Shown here in pieces: positions 17,591-26,769 of a DNA stretch of 64,000 nt (position 1 is its first letter; the number at the start of each line of letters is the position of its first letter). Made by a program: the position numbers and the translations under genes. Under the pieces are notes generated by a model that did not search any database, was not told the origin of the DNA, and saw only the letters and a program-made list of their open reading frames with translations. The stretch is from JBJENW01 sp051880395 (GTDB taxonomy: Bacteria > Bacillota > Clostridia > Lachnospirales > Lachnospiraceae): positions 8,478-72,477 of the forward strand of contig JBJENW010000109.1 in the NCBI GenBank assembly GCA_051880395.1, in the 5' to 3' direction.

Positions 17591-17835
17591 GTTGACGAAA
17601 TATATCTCAACCGATCGGTTCCGATACACAGTTTGACACCGCGACAGGGCAGGCTTGCGCAAAAACAATTCGGTGGGCATAGGTAAGATCCAGTCCTTAC
17701 GGAGACTTAGGCGCGAAGGCAATCCTGAGCGTCTTAGTCGCAGTTAGGACTTAGCTTACCTATGTAGGAACCGTGTTTTTGCGCAAGCCTGCCCTGTCGC
17801 GGTGGCAAACGTCCGTATAGGAACTGATTTTTCGT
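17591..17835 (+). repeat. PalA-E2: ~245-bp structured palindrome, short type, direct orientation
   Basis: The left arm has ATCTCAACCGATCGGTTCC and ATACACAGTTT; the right arm has CGTCCGTATAGGAAC. A 28-bp perfect stem CCGCGACAGGGCAGG... (17639-17666) pairs with 17775-17802. Next come the loop pair ATTCGGTGG / TAGGAACCG, GGTAAG/CTTACC and AGTCCT/AGGACT. The reverse complement of PalA-E1 aligns at loop motifs such as GATCCA and TTAGGC-CGAA, while the pairing partners have co-changed. Confidence 0.85.
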
Positions 17836-17850
17836 TTGAATTATTTCAGA

Positions 17851-17876
17851 AAAGAGCCAATTGGCTCTTTTTTTTT
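17851..17876 (+). terminator. Perfect-palindrome terminator upstream of the Big_2 protein gene
   Basis: AAAGAGCCAATTGGCTCTTT followed by T run; a 20-nt perfect palindrome separating the PalA elements from the next gene. Confidence 0.75.
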
Positions 17877-17968
17877 GGGGTAAAATACGGTAAAATACCT
17901 TATGTAAACTTTAAACAATTCGAGAAAAATGATTGTTTCGGAATAGAAAAATGCTTTAGGAGGGAATC

Positions 17969-20900
17969 ATGGAAAGAAAGAATGGAATGAGAACGCGTAT
18001 GCTGGCCTGTATGCTGGCGGTTTCTGTAGCTGTATCTGCGGGAGAAGGGAATCTGGCACCGGTTCAGGCGGCAGCGCTTATCCAGGCACAGACAACACTG
18101 AGGGCAGCCGCAAAGGTCAAAGCGATCAAATTAAATTATAAAGATGTGACGCTGAAAGCCGGAAAAAAACTGAAACTGAAAGTGGCTGTTTCGCCGAAAA
18201 ATGCAACAGTCAAAGCAATCACGTGGAAGAGCAGCAATCGAAAGGTAGCAGAAGTGTCATCGAATGGAACAGTAAAGGCGAAGAAGAAGGGAAATGCGAT
18301 CATTACAGCCACGGTGAAAGGAACAAATAAAAAAGCGACCTGCCGCATTCGTGTGGGGATTCCGGTTACGAAGGTAGCGGTAAAAAAATCTTCTGTTTCT
18401 CTGCAGGAGGGGAAAACAAGTACGATTGCGACGGTTATTTCTCCTCAAAATGCAACAAATAAAGGTGTTACCTATCAGAGTGCGAATACCAAAATCGCAA
18501 CGGTTTCATCGAAAGGAAAAATCACTGCAAAAAAAGCAGGAAAAACAACGATCACAGTGACGGCAAATGATGGAAGTAAAAAGAAAGCAACTGTAAAAGT
18601 TACGGTACAAAAAAAGAACGTTTCGGTCACATCGGTACAAGTGAATGTAGACCGGACATCGTTAAAAATTGGAGAATACGTGCAGGCATCTGCGGTTGTA
18701 AGTCCAACAAATGCGACCGATCCGAGTGTGGAGTGGAGCAGCAGCAAGGAGTCAGTAGCGTTTGTCTCGCAAAAAGGAATGATAGTGGCGCAGAGTGAAG
18801 GAACGACGACGATCACCGCGACGGCGAAAAACGGAAAAAAAGGAGAGGTTGTCATTTTTGTAAGCAGTGATGTAGAAGAACCTTCTATTCCGGAAGAAAC
18901 AAGTATACCGGAGAATGTGAGTGAACCGACACAGCCACAGACACCGAGTATATCGAATCCGTCAAGTGTACAAAAACCTTCGACAAAGCCTTCGGAATCC
19001 GAAAGTGAGATCAGTTCGACACCGTCAGGATCCGGAAGCACACAAAAGCCGGGAAGCAGCGAAAAACCGAGTCAATCCAAACCAAGTGGAGGCAGCGGTT
19101 CCTCAATACCTGCACAGCCGAGCGATTCGTCTAAACCGAGTGGATCGATGCAGCCAAGTGGTTCTCAGAAACCAAGTGATTCGATTCAGCCGGGCAGTAC
19201 GTCCAAACCAAGCGGTTCGATGCAGCCGAGCGATGCTCAGAAACCAAGCGGTTCAAGCGGTTCATCCAAACCAAGTGAATCGTCACAGCCGGGCGGTTCT
19301 CAAAAACCGAGTACACCGCAGACACCGAGCGAGCCATCCACCCCATCTGTTGCGCCATCGATTCCACAGCAGAATACAGAGGAACTCCAGTTTATTTTAA
19401 CCTGGGAAGGGGATTCTTCGGAGACAGAGTCGGTGGACCTTGATGCACATCTGATCGGTCCAGGTGCAGAAAAAGGGGAGACATTCCACACCTATTTTGC
19501 AAATCGCACGTATCAAAAGAACGGCGTTGTGTATGCACAGATGGAAAAAGAATCCGAAGACAGTGATTCACAGGAGATTATCCATGTATATCAGAAGTCA
19601 GATGGGGTTTACCATTTCTATGTGTACAATTTTGGTGTGCAGCAGGATGGAAGTCCAGTGAAGTTTTCCGATGTAAAAGGCACCGTTACTGTAATGGCAG
19701 GTGGAAAAGAAATTCAGAAGTTTACGGCACCGAGTGCTGAGGGAACTCTCTGGGATGTCTGCACATATGACAGCACGAATGAAAGTGTGGAAAAGGTCAA
19801 TACGATATCCGATTTTTCCGGTGCATCCGAAGATGTTGGATTGGCTGAAAGTGAGGCGGCATCCAGAAGCCTTTCGCGTCTTATTGAACAGTACGACGGC
19901 GTTTCATTTGGAACAGATGTGCACAAACAAGCACAATCGAAGTTAACGGAGGCAAAAAAACTTATAGAAGAGGGAAAAGATGCACAGACATTGAATAAAG
20001 CGCAAGACGAATTGGAAACTTATTTTGAAGATTTGATGAACAGTACGAAGATTTCGGACCTTACAGGAACCGGGCTTTCGGATGAGATGGAAATCACCCG
20101 TCGGGGAGAGAAAGATGCGAATAAAGAGTATTCTGTGATCGAACTGCAGGGCAGCAGTGAACAGCTGCCGGAGGATTTGCAGGTAAAAATTGAAGGAGAT
20201 AACGCAGACGCTGTGATCACTTATGAAAAACAGGGCGAATTTGATGCAAAAATTTCGGTCAAGGGAAAAAACACGAATGCAGAGGAAACGTACTATATTA
20301 TGTATATGTCTCTGGAAGATTCTATGATTCCGACAGGAGTCAGTGAAGATGGAAATACGATTACCGATTTCAGTGTAGATACTGATTACGATGAAACAGG
20401 AGCAAAGATGCAGGTGATTCACATCAGTGGAGAGCAGGCATCGTTGAGGAACCCGGTATTTACCTTTGTAAATGAAAAAATCAAAGGGAACTATGCGAAC
20501 GGAAAATTGACCGTTACATATGCAGGAAAGACGGTTACTTATTCTGTACAGTACACACAGATAGAGGTTCAGGTTCGTCTGCTTCAAGCGGGAGACAGCG
20601 AAAACTTTATGTTGACACCGGAGGAAAGCTGGGATTATGATGACGATGGAAACCGTTGCTTTACCTATACGATCACAGGAGCAACCGATACGTTTTCAAA
20701 ATCAACACCGTGTACGTTTAATGTGCAACCGGATCAGTATCAGATTGAGGAAACGGATCTTGCCGGATATGATGCACAGATTACCGTGACTTACAAAGGA
20801 AAAGACAGCGTGATCTATGTGAAATACCAGCAGGATACTTCCATCAGCCCGTTACCAAAGAGAGGAACATACCAACAGAATGGAAAAGAGGTTTCCTTTG

Positions 20901-21385
20901 CAACGATCGCATTTCAGTCGAATCAAAAAACAGTTCGTTTGACAGGAGAGCCAGACGACATCCCGGATTGGTCCAGCGTACAATTTTCGGCAAACGGAAA
21001 TCTGACCTATACTGTGGATGCAAGTGGAAAACAGCCGAAACTTCTGGTAAAACAAGCCGATAAAATTCTAGCAGAGTACGTTGTAGAGTATGAAAAAGAG
21101 ATCGCATCGATTGCAATTACAGAAATAACGGCATCCGATAACATAATTACTAGTTTTGATTTTGATTATGGCTGGGATGAAACGGATGCACAGTATGATA
21201 TTCTACATGTCACAGGAAAGAACGATACAGTTGGAACACTGACAGCGAAACCTTCCGATCAGGCAGCGACAGTAAAATTTGAGTCGTTAAAAGATGACGC
21301 ACGCGGCAGTGCAAAACTGACAGTGACATACAAGTCGCAGACAAAAGTGTATTATATTCAATACGAAAAAGACAACTGGAATTAA
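17969..21385 (+). CDS. Large secreted Big_2 (Ig-like) repeat protein with Ser/Pro linker
   Basis: A 1138-residue predicted surface protein. Residues 1-34 look like a signal peptide with an AxA site. Three Big_2 bacterial Ig-like domains lie at about 47-125, 130-208 and 214-300, each ending in an 'A-x-I-T-V-T-A' strand. Residues ~305-468 are a Ser/Pro/Lys/Gln low-complexity linker of repeats like KPSGSMQPS. Around 470-580 is a beta domain starting 'LQFILTWEGDSSETESVDL', like the YfaP/DUF2135 group. Several further beta-sandwich-like modules follow to the C terminus. No LPXTG, SLH or GW anchor is seen. AGGAGG precedes ATG. Adhesion or matrix role is inference. Confidence 0.8.
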   Translation: MERKNGMRTRMLACMLAVSVAVSAGEGNLAPVQAAALIQAQTTLRAAAKVKAIKLNYKDVTLKAGKKLKLKVAVSPKNATVKAITWKSSNRKVAEVSSNGTVKAKKKGNAIITATVKGTNKKATCRIRVGIPVTKVAVKKSSVSLQEGKTSTIATVISPQNATNKGVTYQSANTKIATVSSKGKITAKKAGKTTITVTANDGSKKKATVKVTVQKKNVSVTSVQVNVDRTSLKIGEYVQASAVVSPTNATDPSVEWSSSKESVAFVSQKGMIVAQSEGTTTITATAKNGKKGEVVIFVSSDVEEPSIPEETSIPENVSEPTQPQTPSISNPSSVQKPSTKPSESESEISSTPSGSGSTQKPGSSEKPSQSKPSGGSGSSIPAQPSDSSKPSGSMQPSGSQKPSDSIQPGSTSKPSGSMQPSDAQKPSGSSGSSKPSESSQPGGSQKPSTPQTPSEPSTPSVAPSIPQQNTEELQFILTWEGDSSETESVDLDAHLIGPGAEKGETFHTYFANRTYQKNGVVYAQMEKESEDSDSQEIIHVYQKSDGVYHFYVYNFGVQQDGSPVKFSDVKGTVTVMAGGKEIQKFTAPSAEGTLWDVCTYDSTNESVEKVNTISDFSGASEDVGLAESEAASRSLSRLIEQYDGVSFGTDVHKQAQSKLTEAKKLIEEGKDAQTLNKAQDELETYFEDLMNSTKISDLTGTGLSDEMEITRRGEKDANKEYSVIELQGSSEQLPEDLQVKIEGDNADAVITYEKQGEFDAKISVKGKNTNAEETYYIMYMSLEDSMIPTGVSEDGNTITDFSVDTDYDETGAKMQVIHISGEQASLRNPVFTFVNEKIKGNYANGKLTVTYAGKTVTYSVQYTQIEVQVRLLQAGDSENFMLTPEESWDYDDDGNRCFTYTITGATDTFSKSTPCTFNVQPDQYQIEETDLAGYDAQITVTYKGKDSVIYVKYQQDTSISPLPKRGTYQQNGKEVSFATIAFQSNQKTVRLTGEPDDIPDWSSVQFSANGNLTYTVDASGKQPKLLVKQADKILAEYVVEYEKEIASIAITEITASDNIITSFDFDYGWDETDAQYDILHVTGKNDTVGTLTAKPSDQAATVKFESLKDDARGSAKLTVTYKSQTKVYYIQYEKDNWN

Positions 21386-21390
21386 AAATA

Positions 21391-21424
21391 CAAAAGGACA
21401 CTGGGGTTTGCTGGTGTCCTTTTG
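21391..21424 (+). terminator. Terminator after the Big_2 protein gene
   Basis: CAAAAGGACAC pairs with GTGTCCTTTTG around a 12-nt loop. It lies before the antiporter start, which helps to reject an in-frame ATG at 21408. Confidence 0.8.
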
Positions 21425-21455
21425 CGTCATGCAAGCAGAAAGAGAGGCGAGAAAT

Positions 21456-23051
21456 ATGGCAACAATGATTTTACTAACAGGGGCAGTGATCTTGTTATGC
21501 CTGATCCTTCATCGGTTATCGAATCGGATCGGAGTACCGGTATTACTGGCATTTATTTTATTGGGAATGGTATTTGGCAGTGAAGGGATCGTAAAGATTC
21601 CGTTTGACAATTTTTCGATGGCGGAGGATATATGTACAGTGGCGTTAGTGCTGATCATGTTTTATGGCGGGTTTGGTACGAATATCCGAGAGGCAAAACC
21701 GGTTGCTGGACGTGCGATTTTGTTGTCGAGTGTCGGAGTGGTTTTAACGGCAGCACTGCTGGGTGTATTTTGTTTTTTGATGTTAAAAATATCCCTTCTG
21801 GAGAGTTTTTTGATCGGAGCGGTATTAAGTTCGACCGATGCCGCATCGGTGTTTTCGATTCTACGTTCTCAGAAATTAGATTTAAAATATAAAACCGCCT
21901 CGCTGTTAGAGCTGGAAAGTGGAAGCAATGATCCGTGTGCGTATATGATGACGGTTGTGATTCTGGGGATGATGCGTGGTGGATTTCATGGTGGGCAAAT
22001 GGTTCTATTGTTGATAAAGCAGGTGACGGTAGGGCTTGTAATCGGTGCGGCAGTCGCGTTTTTTATATCTTTTTTCTTACAAAAAGTGGCGCAGCTGACG
22101 GATGGGTTTGATGTGATCTTTGTGTTTGCTATGGCACTTCTTGCCTATGGAGGGGCGGAGAGTTTGGGCGGAAACGGATATCTGAGCGTTTATGTGGCGG
22201 GATTAATTTTTGGAAATCGTCCGTTGAAAAATAAAAAAGCGTTGGTACACTTTTTTGATGGGGTAACGGGGCTGATGCAGATGCTGATTTTCTTTCTGCT
22301 TGGACTTTTGGCGTTTCCGTCGAAATTGTTTTCGGTGTTTGGACTGGCTTTGGCGATCGCGGTCTTTTTAACATTTGTGGCAAGGCCGGTAACAATTTTT
22401 GCTTTACTGGCACCATTTTCTTGTTCGACTTCACAGAAACTTTTAATATCCTGGTCGGGATTGCGTGGGGCCGCATCGGTTGTATTTGCGATTCTTGCAA
22501 CGGTCAGTCCGGCATATACAAAAAATGACTTGTTTCATATTGTATTATTTGTGGTCTTGTTTTCCATCGGTCTACAGGGAACACTTTTGCCTTGGGTGGC
22601 TCAAAAATTAGATATGATCGATTCCGGCGGGAATGTTATGAAAACATTTAGCGACTATTCGGATGAGATGCCGGTGGAATTTGTAAAAATTTCGATTTCA
22701 AAGCATCATCCATGGATCAATCAAAAAGTCAAAGAAATCACATCTCTGCCGGATTTACTGTTTGTCTTGATATTGCGAGACAAGAAACGTCTGGTTCCAA
22801 ACGGGGATACGGTAATCCGGCAGGGGGATGTCATTGTCTTAAGTGCACTTTCTCCGGAGGAGGAACTCGGGGTGCATTTGAGTGAATATACGATCGAGGC
22901 CGACAGTCGTTGGAATGGACGCCCTCTCTCGAATGTATCGTTGGGAAAAGAGCGGCTGGTCCTTTTGCTCAAACGCGAAGAGAAGATCATGATTCCAAAC
23001 GGGCATACCATACTCCGCGCCGGAGACATACTCGTCATCAGCCAGGCGTAA
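21456..23051 (+). CDS. K+/H+ (or Na+/H+) antiporter of the CPA1/NhaP2-CvrA type with TrkA-C domains
   Basis: A 531-residue membrane exchanger. About twelve hydrophobic segments fill residues 1-385, including 'LSSTDAASVFSIL' with the conserved acidic exchange residue and 'LESGSNDPCAYM'. The C-terminal ~140 residues contain two RCK_C/TrkA-C-like modules ('NGDTVIRQGDVIVLSA' and 'NGHTILRAGDILVISQA'), seen in NhaP2/CvrA proteins that control K+ efflux. Start 21456 follows GAGAGGCGAG. A PalA element begins immediately after its stop. Confidence 0.88.
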   Translation: MATMILLTGAVILLCLILHRLSNRIGVPVLLAFILLGMVFGSEGIVKIPFDNFSMAEDICTVALVLIMFYGGFGTNIREAKPVAGRAILLSSVGVVLTAALLGVFCFLMLKISLLESFLIGAVLSSTDAASVFSILRSQKLDLKYKTASLLELESGSNDPCAYMMTVVILGMMRGGFHGGQMVLLLIKQVTVGLVIGAAVAFFISFFLQKVAQLTDGFDVIFVFAMALLAYGGAESLGGNGYLSVYVAGLIFGNRPLKNKKALVHFFDGVTGLMQMLIFFLLGLLAFPSKLFSVFGLALAIAVFLTFVARPVTIFALLAPFSCSTSQKLLISWSGLRGAASVVFAILATVSPAYTKNDLFHIVLFVVLFSIGLQGTLLPWVAQKLDMIDSGGNVMKTFSDYSDEMPVEFVKISISKHHPWINQKVKEITSLPDLLFVLILRDKKRLVPNGDTVIRQGDVIVLSALSPEEELGVHLSEYTIEADSRWNGRPLSNVSLGKERLVLLLKREEKIMIPNGHTILRAGDILVISQA

Positions 23052-23563
23052 AAAATTCTGATTTGTCTGGCCACCCACTACCTTACCGGCTCCACTACTT
23101 TTTGGGGAGTTTGACGAAAAATATCTCAACCAATCGGTTCCAATACACAGTTTCCGGTATTTGGCGGGGGCACATAAGGGGCGGGGCTGCTGGCAGGAAA
23201 GTTGCTTTGACAGAAATGATAGTGAGCTCGGGTGGGGAAACTTGCGATGCCTTTCCTGTCTTGCCGTAAGGCGGACCGGCTGTGCGGATGTGTGCGCCAG
23301 AGAAAGAATCTGGTTTTGAATCTTGCTCTGGCGCACACATTCGTGCAGACTGTCCGACATTCGGAAGACAGGAAAAATCAAGCATCGCAAGTTTCCCCAC
23401 CCGAACTCGACTTCATTTCTGTCTAGCAACTTTCCTGCCAGCAGCCCCGCCCCTTATGTGCCCCCGCCAAATACCGGAAACGTCCGTATAGGAATCCCTC
23501 CGGTTGAGATATTTTTCGTCAGATTCCCCAAAAAGTAGTGGGTGGTCAAATAAATCAAAATTT
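23052..23563 (+). repeat. PalA-R1: ~510-bp giant structured palindrome, long type, direct orientation
   Basis: Starts right after the antiporter stop. Terminal repeats of ~45-60 bp (ACTACTTTTTGGGGA and its inverse) flank core arms GACGAAAAATATCTCAACC (23113) and GGTTGAGATATTTTTCGTC (to 23520). Inside is a perfect 52-bp stem (23154-23205 with 23426-23477). Next is a conserved mismatched loop CAGAAATGATAGTGAGCTCGG against CCGAACTCGACTTCATTTCTG. A 22-bp stem, a second asymmetric loop with TCCGACATTCGG, a 15-bp stem and a tip follow. A/T tracts outside the outer stem make it a bidirectional terminator candidate. Confidence 0.92.
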
Positions 23564-23590
23564 GGATATACTAAAAAAGAAGATGAAAAA

Positions 23591-23633
23591 TTAGCACTCA
23601 ACCCTTGACAGTGCTAACAAAAAGTGTTATATT
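23591..23633 (+). promoter_or_regulatory. CIRCE operator and promoter of clpB
   Basis: TTAGCACTC (23591-23599), 9 nt, CAGTGCTAA (23609-23617) is a CIRCE element with one mismatch from the TTAGCACTC-N9-GAGTGCTAA consensus. It overlaps the -35 of TTGACA (23605-23610), 17 nt, TATATT (23628-23633). HrcA is therefore the expected heat-shock repressor of clpB. Confidence 0.93.
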
Positions 23634-23668
23634 CATAGTAGAACAAAGAGAAAGTGAGGAGGGACATT

Positions 23669-26275
23669 ATGAATATCCAAAAATTCACAAAGAAATCGAT
23701 CGAAGCCATCAACGATTGCGAAAAACTGGCATATGAATACGGAAATCAGGAAATCGAAGAAGAACATTTGCTGGTTGCGCTGCTTCAGCAGGAAGATGGC
23801 CTGATCACAAAGATGATCGAAAAAATGGAAATTGATAAAGACCATTTTCTGAAAAACGCGATCAAGCACTTAGAGGCACGTGTTAAAGTATCCGGTGGAC
23901 AGGTATTTGTTGGACAGGAACTGAATAAGGTCCTGATTCACGCAGAGGATGAAGCAAAGCAGATGGGAGACGAGTATGTTTCCGTGGAACATCTGTTTTT
24001 ATCCATGATCAAATTTCCGAATAAAGCCATCAAGGAGATCTTCAAGGAGTACGGTATCACACGGGAGCGCTTTTTGCAGGCACTATCCACCGTGCGTGGA
24101 AACCAGCGTGTGACATCCGACTCGCCGGAAGATACCTACGATACGTTAAATAAATATGGTTATGATATGGTGGCACGGGCCAGAGAACAGAAGCTCGATC
24201 CGGTCATCGGCAGGGATGCGGAGATTCGCCATGTGGTACGGATTCTTTCCCGTAAGACGAAAAATAACCCGGTTTTGATCGGTGAACCTGGTGTCGGTAA
24301 AACAGCGGTGGTCGAAGGCCTTGCACAGCGCATCGCAAACGGGGATGTGCCGGAAGGATTAAAAAATAAACAATTGTTTGCATTGGACATGGGGGCATTG
24401 ATCGCAGGAGCCAAATACCGCGGCGAATTTGAGGAACGCCTAAAAGCTGTGCTCGATGAGGTAAAGAGCTCCGAGGGACAGATCATTCTGTTTATTGATG
24501 AACTGCATACGATTGTCGGTGCCGGAAAAACAGACGGCGCGATGGATGCCGGACAGCTGTTAAAGCCGATGCTGGCACGAGGAGAGCTGCACTGCATCGG
24601 TGCGACAACGTTGGATGAATATCGGGAATATATTGAAAAAGATGCGGCATTGGAGCGTCGGTTCCAGCCGGTAACGGTAGATGAGCCAACGGTGGAAGAT
24701 ACAATTTCGATTCTGCGTGGTTTAAAAGAGCGCTATGAGGTATTCCATGGTGTAAAAATTACCGACGGTGCACTTGTTTCTGCGGCAACACTTTCGAATC
24801 GGTATATCAGTGACCGTTTCCTTCCGGATAAAGCGATCGATCTGGTCGATGAGGCGTGTGCCTTGATAAAAACGGAACAGGATTCGATGCCGACAGAACT
24901 CGATGAGCTGCGTCGTCGTGTGATGCAGATGGAAATCGAAGAGGCTGCACTGAAAAAAGAGGATGATAATTTAAGCAAAGACCGTCTGGAAACCCTGCAG
25001 AAAGAACTGGCGGATCTGAGAACGGAATTTCAGACCCGAAAAGCGCAGTGGGATAATGAAAAAAATTCTCTCGATAAAGTGCATAAACTGCGGGAAGAAT
25101 TGGAAAATGCGAAAAAAGAAATGCAGCGTGCACAGCAGGAGAGCGATTATGAGAAAGCAGGAGAAATTCAGTACGGAAAGATTCCACAGTTGAAAAAACA
25201 GTTGGAGATTGAAGAGGAAAATACGAAGGATAAGAATCTGACACTCGTTCGGGAGAGCGTGACAGAAGATGAGATTTCCCGCATCATTTCCAAATGGACG
25301 GGAATTCCGGTTGCAAAATTGAGTGAGAGTGAGCGTAACAAGACGCTGCATCTGGATGAAGAATTGCATAAACGGGTTGTGGGGCAGGACGAAGCAGTCA
25401 AGAAAGTGACCGAATCCATCATTCGTTCTAAGGCTGGCATCAAAGACCCAAGCAAACCAATCGGCTCATTCCTGTTTTTGGGACCGACCGGTGTCGGAAA
25501 AACAGAGCTTGCAAAGACATTGGCAGCGAGTCTGTTTGATGATGAAAATAATATTGTGCGTTTAGATATGACCGAATATATGGAAAAATATTCCGTGTCC
25601 AGACTCATCGGAGCGCCTCCAGGATATGTTGGCTACGAGGAGGGCGGACAGTTGACTGAGGCGGTACGGCGCAAACCATATTCTGTTGTTTTGTTTGACG
25701 AGGTGGAAAAAGCGCATCCGGATGTCTTTAACATTTTATTACAGGTATTAGATGACGGACGCATCACCGACTCCCAGGGGCGGACCGTAGATTTTAAAAA
25801 TACCATCATCATCCTGACATCGAATCTTGGTTCCGAGCATCTGCTCGAAGGCATCGACGAAAACGGAAATATCAATCCGGAGTGTGAAGAAGCAGTTATG
25901 AATGAACTGCGTGGAAATTTCCGACCGGAGTTTTTGAACCGGCTCGACGAGATCATTATGTTCAAGCCGCTGACAAAAGAGAATATCGGAAATATTGTGC
26001 ATATTCTGTTGGATGAATTGAATGCGCGTCTGGCAGACAAAGAGATCTCCGTCAAACTGACGGACGCAGCAGAAACGGCAATCGTCGAATCTGGCTACGA
26101 TCCAATCTACGGTGCACGGCCATTGAAACGGTATCTGCAGAAAACCGTAGAAACCCTGGCGGCAAAACTGATCCTTGCCGATCAGGTACGCGCAAACGAT
26201 GCCATTGTTATCGACCAGGAAAACGGAGAACTGACCGCACACGCCGAACACATCACAAAATTAAACAAAGAATAA
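23669..26275 (+). CDS. clpB: ATP-dependent chaperone/disaggregase ClpB
   Basis: Hexameric AAA+ protein that, with DnaK, threads aggregated proteins. The 868-residue sequence has a Clp N domain (1-145), NBD1 with Walker A 'GEPGVGKT' and Walker B 'ILFIDELHT', a middle coiled coil (~400-520) and NBD2 with 'GPTGVGKTELAKTLA' and 'VVLFDEVEKAHPDVF'. The long middle domain identifies ClpB rather than ClpA/ClpC. Start 23669 is preceded by GAGGAGG; the in-frame ATG at 23654 lies at the ribosome site and is rejected. Controlled by CIRCE and flanked by two inverted PalA elements. Confidence 0.96.
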   Translation: MNIQKFTKKSIEAINDCEKLAYEYGNQEIEEEHLLVALLQQEDGLITKMIEKMEIDKDHFLKNAIKHLEARVKVSGGQVFVGQELNKVLIHAEDEAKQMGDEYVSVEHLFLSMIKFPNKAIKEIFKEYGITRERFLQALSTVRGNQRVTSDSPEDTYDTLNKYGYDMVARAREQKLDPVIGRDAEIRHVVRILSRKTKNNPVLIGEPGVGKTAVVEGLAQRIANGDVPEGLKNKQLFALDMGALIAGAKYRGEFEERLKAVLDEVKSSEGQIILFIDELHTIVGAGKTDGAMDAGQLLKPMLARGELHCIGATTLDEYREYIEKDAALERRFQPVTVDEPTVEDTISILRGLKERYEVFHGVKITDGALVSAATLSNRYISDRFLPDKAIDLVDEACALIKTEQDSMPTELDELRRRVMQMEIEEAALKKEDDNLSKDRLETLQKELADLRTEFQTRKAQWDNEKNSLDKVHKLREELENAKKEMQRAQQESDYEKAGEIQYGKIPQLKKQLEIEEENTKDKNLTLVRESVTEDEISRIISKWTGIPVAKLSESERNKTLHLDEELHKRVVGQDEAVKKVTESIIRSKAGIKDPSKPIGSFLFLGPTGVGKTELAKTLAASLFDDENNIVRLDMTEYMEKYSVSRLIGAPPGYVGYEEGGQLTEAVRRKPYSVVLFDEVEKAHPDVFNILLQVLDDGRITDSQGRTVDFKNTIIILTSNLGSEHLLEGIDENGNINPECEEAVMNELRGNFRPEFLNRLDEIIMFKPLTKENIGNIVHILLDELNARLADKEISVKLTDAAETAIVESGYDPIYGARPLKRYLQKTVETLAAKLILADQVRANDAIVIDQENGELTAHAEHITKLNKE

Positions 26276-26280
26276 AGAGG

Positions 26281-26672
26281 AAAAAATATCTCAGCTGAGG
26301 GAGGTTCCTGTGTGGACGTTTCCGACATTCGGCTAGAAGAGAACACAGGGGCGGCTGGTTCAAAAGTGGCTAGGCAGAAATGAAGTCGAGTTCGGACGGC
26401 TGGGATTGTGATGCTTTATTTTTGCTGTTTTTCGAATGTCGGACAGTCTGCACAAAATTGTACGCGCAAGTAAGAATCAAAAACGGATTCTTTCTTGCGC
26501 GTACAATTTTGCACATCCAGTCCGCCGACCGAAAAACAGCAAAGGCATCCCAATCCCAGCCGCCCGAGCTCACTATCATTTCTGCCAAAGCCACTTTTGA
26601 ACCAGCCGCCCCCTGTGTTCTCTTCTAGCCGAATGCCGGAAACTGTGTATTGGAACCGATTAGTTGAGATTT
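26281..26672 (-). repeat. PalA-R2: ~390-bp giant structured palindrome, long type, inverted orientation
   Basis: Begins 5 nt after the clpB stop. The left arm carries GTGTGGACGTTTCCG and the right arm CCGGAAACTGTGTATTGG, so it reads on the minus strand. A ~48-bp stem (from 26322 to ~26371, pairing with ~26590-26638) has a sequence unrelated to that of R1. The loop pair CAGAAATGAAGTCGAGTTCGG (26375-26395) and CCGAGCTCACTATCATTTCTG (26564-26584) is conserved, as is TGTCGGACAGTCTGCAC. It ends in GTTGAGATTT and a later T run. Confidence 0.92.
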
Positions 26673-26769
26673 CAGGTTTTTTGAAAAATGATAGAGGAAA
26701 ATAAAAAGCATGAAGCATTAATTTCGGGCATATGGTAGGAAGAGGGAACGTGTAAAAGGGGGATGCAGA

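Noticed and set aside
23232..23491. Overlapping frames of 60-120 codons on both strands inside the PalA elements, giving similar 'proteins' at 23.2, 26.4, 44.1 and 44.9 kb
   Set aside because: They arise because palindromes read alike on both strands. They have no consistent start or ribosome site, cross the hairpin arms, and their similarity follows from the repeats. The nucleotide pairing is what is conserved.
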